Part shown: positions 44,014 through 54,600 of the stretch, piece after piece
Layout of the letters: each line of letters starts with the position of its first letter
How positions within the stretch are numbered: the stretch's first letter is position 1
Source: Porphyromonas cangingivalis
Lineage (GTDB): Bacteria > Bacteroidota > Bacteroidia > Bacteroidales > Porphyromonadaceae
Direction of reading: 5' to 3'
Length of the DNA: 64,000 nt
Assembly (NCBI RefSeq): GCF_900638305.1
Contig: NZ_LR134506.1
Span: 1,612,001-1,676,000, forward strand
Translations under genes and position numbers: made by a program
The notes under the pieces: generated by a model
Told to the model about the DNA's origin: nothing
The model's input: only the letters and a program-made list of their open reading frames with translations
Database searches by the model: none

Positions 44014-45114
44014 ATGATGAAGAGACTTATTACGATGACGGTGACACTGTTGATGTTGCTGTCTTGCGAGGGAAAGAAACAACAGACGAATGAGATCACG
44101 CCCGAACAGATCGAGGCCGGTGCCAAGTGGATCGAACGACTCATCGTCAACGACGACCACGAGGTGGTGATCGATAAGATCGACTATGATAAGGTGATGA
44201 GCCCTCGCTTTTTGGAGTTTTTCGGGGAGGCAATGACGGTGTATGGTCCGTCGGACATGACCGATGAGGAGTATCAAGTGGCGGAGCAGGAATACAAAAA
44301 GAAGTGGGAGGGTATCTACCCCCTCAAAGAGGATGATTATGCCCTCTTCGGAGTAGGCAATGGGGAAACGATGTCTCTGTACGATCTCAAGATCACGCAT
44401 AAGGAGGGCCTCTCCTATGACGTCTATATCTATTATGATGAGCGGATCTCCACTTTGACCGAGGTCACCCTCATCCCTCACGAGGAAGCATTCCTCATCG
44501 ACTATGCCGCAATGCACTTCTTCGACAAGCCGGTACTACACGGCAAGGAGGGGGATCTCCTTTACCGGACAGTTGAAGAGAGAAGCGAAAAGGCATCGGC
44601 CTTTGAGGCTCTCGTGGAGGCACATGGAGGGTCTTTTCCGGAGGGTCTGATGGCGGAATTCGGAGACTTGTCAGACCCTGAGACTTGTATCAAGAAGTGG
44701 GGAGCACCTGCCTTTGAGAGCAAGATCCTCTCCGGCGAGTACGATTACACTTACCTTGAGCATGGGATCACACAGTTCTTGTCCTACAAATACGACAACT
44801 TCTCGGTCACCTGGGCAGTTTACAAGACAGACATGGCACTCCCACCTACCCTTCACAGGTTCTTGACAGACCGCAAGGGCTTCGGCTTCGGAGGGATCTG
44901 TATCGGTGTCCCCGAATGGGACAAAGAGAGGGTAGCGACCTACCTCAGGCGATGGTTTGCCGAAGAGAGAGTCACGCTCTATCCCAAGGACGACTTCTAT
45001 GACGAGAGACTTGTGGTAGCTCTCAGTGACGATGTGCACATCGAGATGACCGTGTACTTCTCCGAGGATGGCTTGGTCAGGTTGATGCTCTTCGACCGGG
45101 ACAACCGTTTCTGA
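44014..45114 (+). CDS. Lipoprotein of unknown function
   Basis: This is a 366-residue lipoprotein with the lipobox LLMLLSC. It is rich in acidic and aromatic residues (DYDKVMSPRFLEFFGEAM, EYDYTYLEHGITQFLSYKYD). The second half has an alternating strand pattern. No named domain is recognised. It has its own promoter and a strong terminator at 45147, so it is transcribed alone. Confidence 0.7.
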   Translation: MMKRLITMTVTLLMLLSCEGKKQQTNEITPEQIEAGAKWIERLIVNDDHEVVIDKIDYDKVMSPRFLEFFGEAMTVYGPSDMTDEEYQVAEQEYKKKWEGIYPLKEDDYALFGVGNGETMSLYDLKITHKEGLSYDVYIYYDERISTLTEVTLIPHEEAFLIDYAAMHFFDKPVLHGKEGDLLYRTVEERSEKASAFEALVEAHGGSFPEGLMAEFGDLSDPETCIKKWGAPAFESKILSGEYDYTYLEHGITQFLSYKYDNFSVTWAVYKTDMALPPTLHRFLTDRKGFGFGGICIGVPEWDKERVATYLRRWFAEERVTLYPKDDFYDERLVVALSDDVHIEMTVYFSEDGLVRLMLFDRDNRF

Positions 45115-45146
45115 ACATAGATACGGATCGAGACCAGTACATACCG

Positions 45147-45194
45147 AACCCCACATCGGCAATCCGAAAACTTTCGGATCGCCGATGTGGGGTT
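45147..45194 (+). terminator. Terminator after the 44014 lipoprotein gene
   Basis: The 14-bp arms aaccccacatcggc and gccgatgtggggtt enclose an inner hairpin (atccgaaa / tttcggat). Confidence 0.85.
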
Positions 45195-45333
45195 TCGACA
45201 TACTCAGGGCTGAGCAGTCCATGCACAAGCCATCAGGATGAGACGAAGAGTGACGTATTTTATGCTACAAGGTAGGTATATGGGTGGTCAGAAATACCAA
45301 GCTTGCGGTATTTCAGTAGAAAGTGAAAGACCG

Positions 45334-45341
45334 TACTTTTG
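45334..45341 (+). promoter_or_regulatory. -7 box of the HmuY-LRR gene
   Basis: TACTTTTG fits TAnnTTTG. It lies inside the longest open frame and so places the start at 45383 or 45395. Confidence 0.55.
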
Positions 45342-45382
45342 CGGTACAGTTTTACATAATCACTAAAACCATAGAACAAACA

Positions 45383-46828
45383 ATGAAATCGAACATGAAG
45401 AAATCACTCTTGGCCATCATGCTCATGGGTGTGATCGTCTCTTCTTGTGGAGACTCAAGCAAGACTCCTGAAAACAAATCCCCAAAAGGAGGTGTCATAG
45501 AAGTACAGATCCAGCAAGTACTCAAGGAGAATGCCGACAAGTTCAGCACATACTTCTCCTACTTCTCGTTCAAGGAAAACAAACAGTTGGACCTCAAGAA
45601 TGAGGCTGCCAAGACGTCTTCTGCATGGGATATTGCGTTCCTCGGTGGCAACGGCCGTACCAATGGTGGCGAGAGTGGCGCAGGCAAGGGTGAAGTCTAC
45701 CTCGTGGAGACGACAGACTTCGACGGTGTCAAGAGTGCCGAAGAGTATGTGGCAGATGCTGCCAACTGGCTCAAAGACAAAGAGATCGAGAATGTCATGC
45801 TCCTTCAGACCGACAAGAAAGGTACAGTGATGCCCCCACCATCGTACACCACAAGCTTCAACCCCCTCTTCATCGCCACGAAGTGGCTCGACATCAAGAT
45901 GAATCAGATGCCTCCGATAATGACTTCAAGGAACTTCGTCTACATCGTCCGCCTCGCAAATGGCAATGAGTATGTCAAGCTCCAGTTCATCGACATCGCA
46001 GGCACCAAAGACTCCGGACGCAGACTCGGTGATGTACGCTTCCGCTATGCCTTCATCCCCCTCAAAGGCGATGCCAACACAGCAAAAAAGCTGGGTGAGA
46101 TGACTTACGACAAGACGACACCTCTCTCGGAGACCCTCAAGCCCGAAGAAGCAGCAGAGATCAAGTACCTCACCGTCAAGGGGACGACCCTCAAGCAGGG
46201 GGACTTCGACTTCATGAAAGCCAAGATGCCTAAGCTCGTCGAGCTCAATCTCACCGATGCTGTCCTCGATGTCGACTACAATGACAACTTCCTCAAGGAC
46301 AATAAAACAATCAAGAAGGTGCTCATGCCAAAGAAGCTGGACTTCATCGGCAAGGGATGGCTTGGCTATAGCAACATCGAGGAGGTAGTCCTCGCTCCAG
46401 GCTCCGTCAAGCGTCTCGGTAGCGGTGCTTTCGCATTTGCTCAGAAACTCAAAAAAGTGACTCTGCCTGCTACGCTTGAAAGCATGGAAGAGAGTACTTT
46501 TCACGCTTGTGTAGCCCTCGAAGAGATCGAAATCCCCGAGAAGGTCATCCTCATCCCTACCTCTTGCTTCAACACTTGTCTCAAGATGAAGAAGATCTTC
46601 CTCAAGGGGAAGGTGCGTACGCTGGGAGAGGATGCTTTTGCATCTTGCTCGGCGTTGACCGAACTCAAATTTGGCCATGCCGTACCTCCCACCTACGAAG
46701 CCTCCCCATTCGATCGCGTGAACTGGGACAAGCTCAAGATCCATGTCCCAAAGGGATCTGTATCGGAGTACATCAAGGCATGGACTGGATTCAAGCCCGA
46801 GCACTCAAAATACTTCGTCGAATACTGA
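45383..46828 (+). CDS. HmuY-family lipoprotein fused to a leucine-rich repeat domain
   Basis: This is a 481-residue protein. The lipobox is VIVSSC. Residues about 45-240 (from the ATG) show the HmuY fold signature (YFSYFSFKENKQLDLKNE, SSAWDIAF, TNGGESGAGKGEVYLVETTDF, YVKLQFIDIAG). HmuY of P. gingivalis is a secreted haem-binding lipoprotein. Residues about 280-440 are BspA-type LRR_5 repeats (LGSGAFAFAQKLKKVTLP, ESTFHACVALEEIEIPE, GEDAFASCSALTELKF), a surface adhesion fold. The His ligands of HmuY are not obvious, so haem binding is uncertain. It is followed 21 bp later by an esterase-like lipoprotein. Confidence 0.8.
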   Translation: MKSNMKKSLLAIMLMGVIVSSCGDSSKTPENKSPKGGVIEVQIQQVLKENADKFSTYFSYFSFKENKQLDLKNEAAKTSSAWDIAFLGGNGRTNGGESGAGKGEVYLVETTDFDGVKSAEEYVADAANWLKDKEIENVMLLQTDKKGTVMPPPSYTTSFNPLFIATKWLDIKMNQMPPIMTSRNFVYIVRLANGNEYVKLQFIDIAGTKDSGRRLGDVRFRYAFIPLKGDANTAKKLGEMTYDKTTPLSETLKPEEAAEIKYLTVKGTTLKQGDFDFMKAKMPKLVELNLTDAVLDVDYNDNFLKDNKTIKKVLMPKKLDFIGKGWLGYSNIEEVVLAPGSVKRLGSGAFAFAQKLKKVTLPATLESMEESTFHACVALEEIEIPEKVILIPTSCFNTCLKMKKIFLKGKVRTLGEDAFASCSALTELKFGHAVPPTYEASPFDRVNWDKLKIHVPKGSVSEYIKAWTGFKPEHSKYFVEY

Positions 46829-46849
46829 TAAAATCATAGATACATCACA

Positions 46850-48229
46850 ATGCCATCCCACAGCCCTATACGGCTCTTGGGGACTATCCTGACCGCTGCT
46901 CTCATCTCTGCTTGTGGAGATGAGGGCAGCAGTCCGATAGTACCGGTCGAAGAGCCTCCGATCAGCAAAGATCAGTTTTTGAGTCAAGACAAGGTATTGA
47001 GCTACTTTGTGGCTCAGAGTGACGCAGAGAAGCCGGACTTCGCTCCTGCTCAGATGCACAGAGAGGTCATCGAGGAGCATGAGTCCGAAGAGGTCAAAGA
47101 GGTCTTTTGGAGCCTTTGGCACAAAGCAAATGAGAAGGCTTTGGGCGAAATAGGATTTGAAGGGTCTGAGCGACTCATACAGCTCTCTCTCCCTCAGGAC
47201 GAACAGATGAAAGTGCTCTGTGTCCCCAGAGCGAAGAAGCCTGCGACAGGCTATCCGCTGATCATTCACCTCCATGGCGGTGGACGCTATCCGAACGAGC
47301 CCGGCCCTTGGACTTCGACCATCAACGAAGATGAGTGGCGCATCCATCAAGCATTCTGTCGCACCCGATACCCCGAAGACCCGTCGTACTTCGTCGTCCC
47401 CCGGATGTCGGATGACCGTAAGGGGCGTTGGTACTTTGCCCCACAAGTACATATATTCAAGAAGGTGATCAAGCTGGGTATGCTGAGTGGCAACATCGAC
47501 CCGGAACGCATCCATGTCATCGGCATCTCCGAGGGGGGCTACGGCATCCTCCGCATGGGGATGTTCATGCCCGACTACTTCAGCAGCATAGGCGTGCTCG
47601 CAGCTGCCGAAGAGCTCAATGGGGCAGAGGTCAATCTACGCCACCTACCCTTCCGGATGGAGGTCGGAGAGAATGACTTCGGATACGCCCGAAATACGTA
47701 TGCTTATCACTGGGATGACAGGATGAAAGAGCTCCATGCCGCTTACCCGAACGAATATCCGCATCTCGTAAGGATACAGAAAGGGCGTGGGCACAGCATC
47801 AACTACTTCGAGGGCTTTCCTTGGATGATGGAGCAAAGGCGCAAGGCGAACCCCGATCGGATCTCTTACCTCTATGCCAACATCGCTCCCGACTACGATG
47901 ACATCCACGGACGCTTCTCAGATGGGGTGTATTTCATCGACTTCAGAGGCTTGAAGACTTCGGATCGGACGGACAAAATGATGTTTGAGGTACACAAGGA
48001 GGGCAACACCTACGACATCAAGACTCAGATGTTGAAGGGCAACATATCGGGTAAGATAGCCCTATTCATCGACCGCATAGAGCGAGACAAACCGGTCGTC
48101 GTCCGCCTCAACGGCAAGACGGTCCACGACCGAAGGGTGCGAGCGACACGTGGAGCAATAGCCGAAAGCATCGCCCTCTATGGAGACCCCAAACGCATCT
48201 ACTCAAGCCGCGTGGAGATAGATCTGTAA
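46850..48229 (+). CDS. Alpha/beta-hydrolase lipoprotein
   Basis: This is a 459-residue lipoprotein with the lipobox ALISAC. The hydrolase core shows the oxyanion segment IIHLHGGGRYP (about 143), the nucleophile elbow GISEGGYG (about 225) and a late His in GRGHSINYF (about 310). It resembles PHB-depolymerase/esterase-type surface hydrolases of Bacteroidetes. The C-terminal 90 residues form a separate strand-rich domain. It is likely co-transcribed with the HmuY-LRR gene. The substrate is unknown. Confidence 0.8.
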   Translation: MPSHSPIRLLGTILTAALISACGDEGSSPIVPVEEPPISKDQFLSQDKVLSYFVAQSDAEKPDFAPAQMHREVIEEHESEEVKEVFWSLWHKANEKALGEIGFEGSERLIQLSLPQDEQMKVLCVPRAKKPATGYPLIIHLHGGGRYPNEPGPWTSTINEDEWRIHQAFCRTRYPEDPSYFVVPRMSDDRKGRWYFAPQVHIFKKVIKLGMLSGNIDPERIHVIGISEGGYGILRMGMFMPDYFSSIGVLAAAEELNGAEVNLRHLPFRMEVGENDFGYARNTYAYHWDDRMKELHAAYPNEYPHLVRIQKGRGHSINYFEGFPWMMEQRRKANPDRISYLYANIAPDYDDIHGRFSDGVYFIDFRGLKTSDRTDKMMFEVHKEGNTYDIKTQMLKGNISGKIALFIDRIERDKPVVVRLNGKTVHDRRVRATRGAIAESIALYGDPKRIYSSRVEIDL

Positions 48230-48327
48230 GCCCCTATCTTCCACAAATCCTCATCTCCTTTAGAAAAAAAATGAGTGAGGCAAGGACAGATTCAGTATTA
48301 CCGGACATCCATATAGGTAAAAAAGCG

Positions 48328-48363
48328 AGGGAGTGTCAAAATTTCGATTTTGACACTCCCTCT
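48328..48363. terminator. Convergent terminator
   Basis: The arms agggagtgtcaaaat and attttgacactccct form a 15-bp stem between the hydrolase gene and the methionine gamma-lyase gene. Confidence 0.85.
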
Positions 48364-48393
48364 GCTTATGTATTGTCTCAGGATGAGTTTTCG

Positions 48394-49587
48394 TTATGCC
48401 TCCAAGGCTTGGCGTAGGTCTTCGATGATGTCTTCGGGACATTCGAGCCCGACAGAGAGGCGGATCATGCCGTCGGAAATGCCTGCCATGGCTCTCTCTT
48501 CGGGAGTATATGGAGAGTGAGTCATGCTCGCAGGATGCTGGATGAGCGACTCTGCATCACCGAGACTGACAGCGATGGTACAGAGCTTACAGTCGTTGAT
48601 AAACTTCTTACCGGCTTCGAAACCTCCGTCGAGTTCAAAACAAATCATACCTCCGGGAAGCTTCATGTACTTCTTTGCCAAGTCTCTGTATGGGAAAGAG
48701 TCGAGACCGGGATAACTGATGGACTTGACACGTGGGTGGCTTTCGAGGAACTTTGCAACCTCCATGGCGTTGGCACAGTGCTTCTCCATGCGGATGGCGA
48801 GGGTCTTGAGCCCTCGTTCGATGAGATAGGCATCGAATGGGCTCAGAGATGCACCGGTGAGATCCTTGACTCCGATGAGACGTACTTGGGTGATGTACTC
48901 GGCCGAACCGACAACAAAGCCTGCGATGACGTCCCCATGACCGTTGAGGTACTTCGTCGCAGAGTGGACGACGACATCGGCTCCGTGTTCGAGCGGACGG
49001 CAGAGGTATGGTGTGCAGTAGGTGTTGTCCATCATGACGGTGACACCTTCCTGGCGGTGAGCGATCTCAGCGACGGCTTCGATGTCGATCATCTCCATGT
49101 TGGGGTTCGAGGGGCTTTCGAAGTAAACGATCTTCGTATTCGGACGCATGGCCTTTGCGACCTCTTCGGGCTTGGTCATGTCGACAAAGTCCACGGTCAC
49201 TCCATAACGTGACAGACCGTGCGTAAAGTAGGCAAACGTACAGCCATAGAGGGTCTTGTGTGCAATGATGTGGTCGCCTTGCTCGACGAGTACCCAGACG
49301 GCAGAAGTGATGGCTCCGATACCGGACGCACAAGAGATGGCAGCTTCGGCTCCTTCGAGGAGGGCGACCTTCTCTTCGACTTTGGTACAGGTAGGATTGC
49401 CGAGGCGTGAGTAGATGTAACCGGCCTCTTCGAGGGCAAAGCGTGCACCTCCTTGTTCGGCAGTGTCGAATGCGAATGTGGAGGTCTGATAGATGGGCGA
49501 AGCGAGTGCTCCGAATGGATTCTTGTCGTGCGAAGCACCATGGATGGCAAGGGTGTCCGGTCCGTGCTTTTTGTTGTTGGCTGTCAT
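48394..49587 (-). CDS. Methionine gamma-lyase
   Basis: This 397-residue PLP enzyme of the Cys/Met metabolism family cleaves methionine to methanethiol, 2-oxobutyrate and ammonia. The segment SRLGNPT, the PLP lysine in HSATKYLNGHGD and the motif KTLYGCTFAYF are clear. The Cys in YGCTFA marks methionine gamma-lyases, as opposed to cystathionine enzymes. Porphyromonads use this enzyme to make methyl mercaptan. It stands alone with its own terminator. Confidence 0.88.
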   Translation of the reverse strand: MTANNKKHGPDTLAIHGASHDKNPFGALASPIYQTSTFAFDTAEQGGARFALEEAGYIYSRLGNPTCTKVEEKVALLEGAEAAISCASGIGAITSAVWVLVEQGDHIIAHKTLYGCTFAYFTHGLSRYGVTVDFVDMTKPEEVAKAMRPNTKIVYFESPSNPNMEMIDIEAVAEIAHRQEGVTVMMDNTYCTPYLCRPLEHGADVVVHSATKYLNGHGDVIAGFVVGSAEYITQVRLIGVKDLTGASLSPFDAYLIERGLKTLAIRMEKHCANAMEVAKFLESHPRVKSISYPGLDSFPYRDLAKKYMKLPGGMICFELDGGFEAGKKFINDCKLCTIAVSLGDAESLIQHPASMTHSPYTPEERAMAGISDGMIRLSVGLECPEDIIEDLRQALEA

Positions 49588-49659
49588 TGTAGTTTGCTGT
49601 GTTTTTGAAATAGTGAATTGATTTTATAGTCAGCCCCTTGATCTTGCCCCCAACTCTCT

Positions 49660-50544
49660 CTACTCGGTGATGGAGTCGGGATACTCTTGCCTCACTTCGA
49701 GATCTGCATCTACGGGATCGGAGAGGTCGAGAGAGTCCGTGGACGGTGTGGGGATGGTATCAGAGGGTGTTTCGGTCGGTACGACATATTGGCTGCGATA
49801 GAGCCTTATCCTATCCAAAAGAAGAGGGAATACACGTCTGATGCTGTCTCCTCTGAAGTAGGAGAGGCGGAAGTGCATCTTGTATGTGGAGGGAAGGCTG
49901 TCGGGCAGGACAAATGATAGTTCGTGCGAACGCAGTGGTTGTCGGATCGTGTCTGCGTTGCGGTAGTAGGCGTGCTTCTTACCATCCTCGTGGATGTACA
50001 TGGAGAGGATGAGTTCCTCGCCTTTGTACAACTGAGGCAGGAAGTCCATGCTCCACTTGATGGTATCCTTACCGGCAATGGTGTCGGAGGCTGTGACGAA
50101 CCTCTTGTACACAAAATAGTTCTCATCACGAGGGATGAGGATACGGTGTTGGCTGTGATCCCAAAGGTCTTCGGCTTGGATATAACGGATGCGCACCTCT
50201 TGTATCGAGTCGTTGTAAAGAGAGTCCAAGAGATCGCGCTGCTTGATGGCTCGGCGTTGGATCTCCTCATACACGGAGGCGAACTTCTCGGTGTTCATCC
50301 CATACCACACGAGGGAAGAGTCGTAGTCGGCTCTCGTGATATCGTGCTGCGCAAAGACACCCTCGTAGAGCAACTTCACGGTACTGTCGGGGAGGTAACG
50401 ATCCTGGACATAAGCCTGCACCAAGAGCACATCCGTCGTGACATCTATCATCTTGTTGCGTGACAAGACATTGGAAGGTCTGAGATTACACCCTCCTATG
50501 AATATCGTGAGCGCAAGAAGTATGAAGACGAGGTGTTTACGCAT
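49660..50544 (-). CDS. DUF4296-type lipoprotein
   Basis: This protein has 294 residues from the ATG at 50544 (MRKHLVFILLALTIF), which overlaps the lspA stop. The longer frame to 50574 would run into lspA. The lipobox is FIGGC. The N-terminal 110 residues (DVTTDVLLVQAYVQDRYLPD, YDSSLVWYGMNTEKFASVYE) are the DUF4296 domain common in Bacteroidetes. The function is unknown. The gene is translationally coupled to lspA. Confidence 0.8.
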   Translation of the reverse strand: MRKHLVFILLALTIFIGGCNLRPSNVLSRNKMIDVTTDVLLVQAYVQDRYLPDSTVKLLYEGVFAQHDITRADYDSSLVWYGMNTEKFASVYEEIQRRAIKQRDLLDSLYNDSIQEVRIRYIQAEDLWDHSQHRILIPRDENYFVYKRFVTASDTIAGKDTIKWSMDFLPQLYKGEELILSMYIHEDGKKHAYYRNADTIRQPLRSHELSFVLPDSLPSTYKMHFRLSYFRGDSIRRVFPLLLDRIRLYRSQYVVPTETPSDTIPTPSTDSLDLSDPVDADLEVRQEYPDSITE

Positions 50545-51196
50545 CTTGAGGATCGGAAGAGGGCTTCTTCTCAATGCTGTTGAGCAGTCGCCCGAAGGAT
50601 TTTGTATAGAAAAGGATGAGCACGAAGACCCCTACGGAGATGCAGGCATCCGCAAAGTTGAATACAGGGCGGAAGAAAATAAATTCATCCCCACCCCATA
50701 TAGGCAACCATTCGGGGAAACGCCCCTCGATGAGAGGGAAGTAAAACATATCCACTACCTTACCGTGCAACCAGCCGGCATAGCCTCCCGACTCGGGGAA
50801 GAGGGTCGCCACCTGCCCCATACTGTGGTCGAAGATGACGCCGTAAAAGATCGAGTCGATGATATTGCCTATCGCTCCGGCGAAGATGGCCGAGATACAG
50901 AGCAGAAAGCCTACACCGTAGTCGCCCTTGCTGATCTTGGCGATCATCCAGAGGATAAAGCCCGAAGCAATGATGCGAAAGATGGAGAGGAAAGCCTTAT
51001 TGAAGACTTCCCAACCGAACGCCATGCCCGGATTTTCGATGAAGTATATGTAGAACCAGTCTGTCACCCGGATGCTCTCGCCCAGCATCATGTTCGTCTT
51101 CACCACATATTTGAGCCACTGGTCGATCAGAAGTAAGAGGACGATGAAGACGCCTGCGAGCATTCCCCGTCGGCGGATAGTAGATGTTTGATCCAT
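50537..51196 (-). CDS. lspA: Lipoprotein signal peptidase
   Basis: This 219-residue aspartic membrane protease cleaves prolipoproteins below the lipid-modified Cys. It has four membrane helices. The catalytic Asp residues lie in GNIIDSIFYG and FNFADACISVG. It is longer than many LspA proteins, with an inserted loop (HSMGQVATLFPESGGYAGWL), which is usual in Bacteroidetes. It lies between a DksA-like gene and the DUF4296 lipoprotein gene. Confidence 0.94.
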   Translation of the reverse strand: MDQTSTIRRRGMLAGVFIVLLLLIDQWLKYVVKTNMMLGESIRVTDWFYIYFIENPGMAFGWEVFNKAFLSIFRIIASGFILWMIAKISKGDYGVGFLLCISAIFAGAIGNIIDSIFYGVIFDHSMGQVATLFPESGGYAGWLHGKVVDMFYFPLIEGRFPEWLPIWGGDEFIFFRPVFNFADACISVGVFVLILFYTKSFGRLLNSIEKKPSSDPQDA

Positions 51197-51223
51197 ATAA
51201 TGTTTGTCAGTGCAGGAGGGGGA

Positions 51224-51601
51224 TTACTTCGCCCCTCCCTCTTTTGCTTCAATACTTAGTGTGGCATGAGGTACAGCACGCAGACGCTCCTTCGGTATGA
51301 GCTTACCTGTCTCACGGCAGATGCCATAAGTCTTGTTCTCTATACGAACGAGAGCAGCCTGGAGGTTCTTGATAAACTTCTGCTGACGCTCAGCCAAGAG
51401 GCTGGACTCTTGCTTGGAGAGGAGATTGGCACTCTCGTTAAGAGTCTTGAACGTGGGCGAAGTGTCAGACACATCGTTGCTGTCAGAGTTGTCTATCGAG
51501 GCTCTGAGCAAGTCGTAGTCCGTCTTGGCCTTATTTAGTTTCTTGAGGATGATCTCTCTGAACTCTTCAAGTTCCTCATCTGTGTACCTGTTTTTTTCCA
51601 T
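51224..51601 (-). CDS. DksA/TraR-like regulator with incomplete zinc finger
   Basis: This protein has 125 residues from the ATG at 51601 (MEKNRYTDEELEEFREII). It has a coiled-coil like that of DksA and the end motif YGICRETGKLIPKERLRAVP. The usual C-x2-C ... C-x2-C zinc finger keeps only one Cys, which is common in Bacteroidetes members. It probably binds the RNA polymerase secondary channel. It lies between ileS and lspA and may be co-transcribed with both. Confidence 0.82.
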   Translation of the reverse strand: MEKNRYTDEELEEFREIILKKLNKAKTDYDLLRASIDNSDSNDVSDTSPTFKTLNESANLLSKQESSLLAERQQKFIKNLQAALVRIENKTYGICRETGKLIPKERLRAVPHATLSIEAKEGGAK

Positions 51602-51654
51602 GATAATATAGTAGTTTTTGTTGTTGCTACTTGGTCGAAGGGGTGCGGTGGATA

Positions 51655-54600
51655 TCAAGCCTTCTCCACCGTCACCTTCACATCCAAACCGTCCATATCC
51701 AGCACCTCCGCATTGTCAATATCGGAGACGATGGCGATGCTGACGGCTTGCACCTGATTGGATATATAGTCCTTGAACTCTGTCACCGCATCATCGACCT
51801 CAGGATGCGAGAGTATCCGGACATTTACCTTATCCGAGACATTGAATTTCTTTGCCTTACGGATGTTCTGTATTCTGTTGACCAACTCACGAGCGATACC
51901 CTCGTTGCGAAGTTCGTCAGTGATGGTGACATCAAGTGCCACGGTGAGTGAGCCCTCATTCTGCACGAGCCAGCCCGGGATATCTTCAGAGATGATCTCT
52001 ACATCGGCGACAGAGATCTCCTGACCTTCATAAGTGATGACACCATTGCGTTCGAAAGCAAGGATGTCCTCCTGTGCAAGCTCTGTGAGATAAGCCGCAG
52101 CACTCTTCATCGCCTTGCCAAACTTAGGGCCGAGAGCTTTGAAGTTGGGCTTCACACGCTTGACGACGATGCCCGAAGCATTGTCTGCAAAAGTGAGCTG
52201 CTTGATGTTCACCTCATTGATGATGATATCCTTGACATTGTCTATCGCCTTCATCTGCTGAGCATCCGAAGTAAGGACGAGGATCTTTGTCAGAGGCTGA
52301 CGCACCTTGATGTTCACCTTACGTCTGAGGGCAAGCACCATCGAAGAGATGGTCTGTGCATAGCGCATCTCCTCTTCGAGTTTTTTGTTGATGATGCTCT
52401 CGTCACAGACCGGGAAGTCCGCAAGGTGCACCGACTTGTCGTGCTTCTCGTCGATGCGACCAAGATCTCTGTACAGACGATCGGCATAGAACGGCGCAAA
52501 TGGAGCGATCAGTCGAGACACCACTGTGAGACAGGTATGAAGGGTCTGATAAGCCGACAACTTATCTTCGCTCATGCCTCCGCCCCAGAATCTCTTACGG
52601 CTGAGTCTCACGTACCAGTTGCTCAAGTGATCGTTGACGAAGTCCGAGATCGCTCTCGCAGCACGTGTAGGCTCATAGTCGTCGAGATCCTTGTCGACCT
52701 CTCTGATGAGACTGTTGAGCATGGAGAGGATCCATCTGTCGAGCTCGGGACGATCTTCGTTGGCCAGCATAGGCACGGAGTGATCGAAGCCGTCGATGTT
52801 CGCATAAAGAGCGAAGAAGGAGTATGTGTTGTACAATGTGCCGAAGAACTTACGAGAGACCTCCTCCACGCCCTCCGGGTCAAACTTGAGGTTGTCCCAA
52901 GGCGAAGCATTTGTGATCATGTACCAGCGAAGAGGATCCGAACCATTCTTCTCTATCGTCTCGAACGGATCGACACCGTTGCCGAGACGCTTGGACATCT
53001 TGTTGCCATTCTTGTCGAGGACGAGGCCATTGGAGATCACCGTGCGGAACGCCACGCTGTCGAAGAGCATAGTACCCAACGCATGGAGCGTGAAGAACCA
53101 TCCACGGGTCTGGTCGACACCCTCTGCGATGAAGTCCGCAGGGAATATCTTTCCGGTCTCTATCTCTGCGCCATGTTCAAACGGATAATGTACCTGAGCA
53201 TAAGGCATCGCACCCGAGTCGAACCACACATCGATGAGGTCCGTCTCACGGTTCATAGGCTTACCCGACGGACTCACAAGGACGATCTCATCCACATAAG
53301 GGCGGTGCAAGTCTATACGGTCATAGTTGGCATCGGTGTACTCACCCACCACAAAGTTTTTGATCGGGTTGACAGTCATCACGCCCGCAGCGACAGACTT
53401 CTCGATCTCCTCGTAGAGCTCCTTGACCGAACCGATACATATCTCCTCACTACCATCCTCGGTACGCCAGATAGGGAGAGGCGTCCCCCAGTAGCGAGAT
53501 CGGGAGAGGTTCCAGTCCTGGAGGTTTTCGAGCCACTTGCCGAAGCGTCCTGTACCTGTTGACTGGGGCTTCCAACAGATGGTTTCGTTGAGCTCCATCA
53601 TGCGCTCACGCACAGCGGTCGAACGGATGAACCAGCTGTCCAACGGATAGTACAAGATAGGCTTGTCCGTACGCCAGCAATGAGGATAGTTGTGTACCTG
53701 CTTCTCGATGCGGAAGACCTGATTTTGCTGTTTGAGCATCACGCTGATGTCCACATCGAGGCTTGCATCAGCCTCTGTAAGGGTGTCATCATACGCATTC
53801 TTGACGTATCGACCCGCATATATGTCGTAGAGAGGGATGTTGACAAACTTCTTTGCCCATGCCTCATCAAGATCTTCGATCCTGTAATACTTGCCCGAAA
53901 GGTCTACCATCGGACGATCCTTGCCCTCCTTGTCCTTCATCATGAGAGGAGGCACACCATTGGCCTTAGCCACCTTGTCGTCATCCGCACCGAAGGTAGG
54001 AGCGATGTGTACGATACCCGTACCATCCTCTGTGGTGACGAAGTCGCCCGAGATCACTCTGAACGCCCCCTCGCCCGGATTGACCCAAGGGATGAGCTGC
54101 TTGTACTCCATACCTACAAGATCGGTACCCTTGTATTCGGCAATGATCTCGTATGGGATGACCTTGTCACCGGCCTTGTAATCCGACAGTGGAAGTTCCG
54201 CACCCGCAGCAGGGAAGTACGAAGGCATGAGATCCTTAGCCATGACGGCTGTCATGGGGAGATTGGTGTAGGGGTTGAAGGTACGTATGGCCACATAAGA
54301 GATGTTCGGGCCTACGCAGAGCGCAGTATTCGAAGGCAATGTCCAAGGTGTTGTCGTCCAAGCGAGGAAGAAGACATCGCCATGTCCTTTCATCTCTTCC
54401 TTCGGGCTGACGACCTCGAACTGTGCCGTACAAGTCGTATCCTTGACGTCTCGATAACAGCCCGGCTGATTCAGCTCGTGCGAACTAAGCCCCGTACCCG
54501 CAGCAGGCGAATATGGCTGTATCGTGTACCCCTTGTATAGAAGCCCCTTCTTGTACAACTGCTTGAGCAAGTACCAAAGGGTCTCGATGTATCTGTTGTC

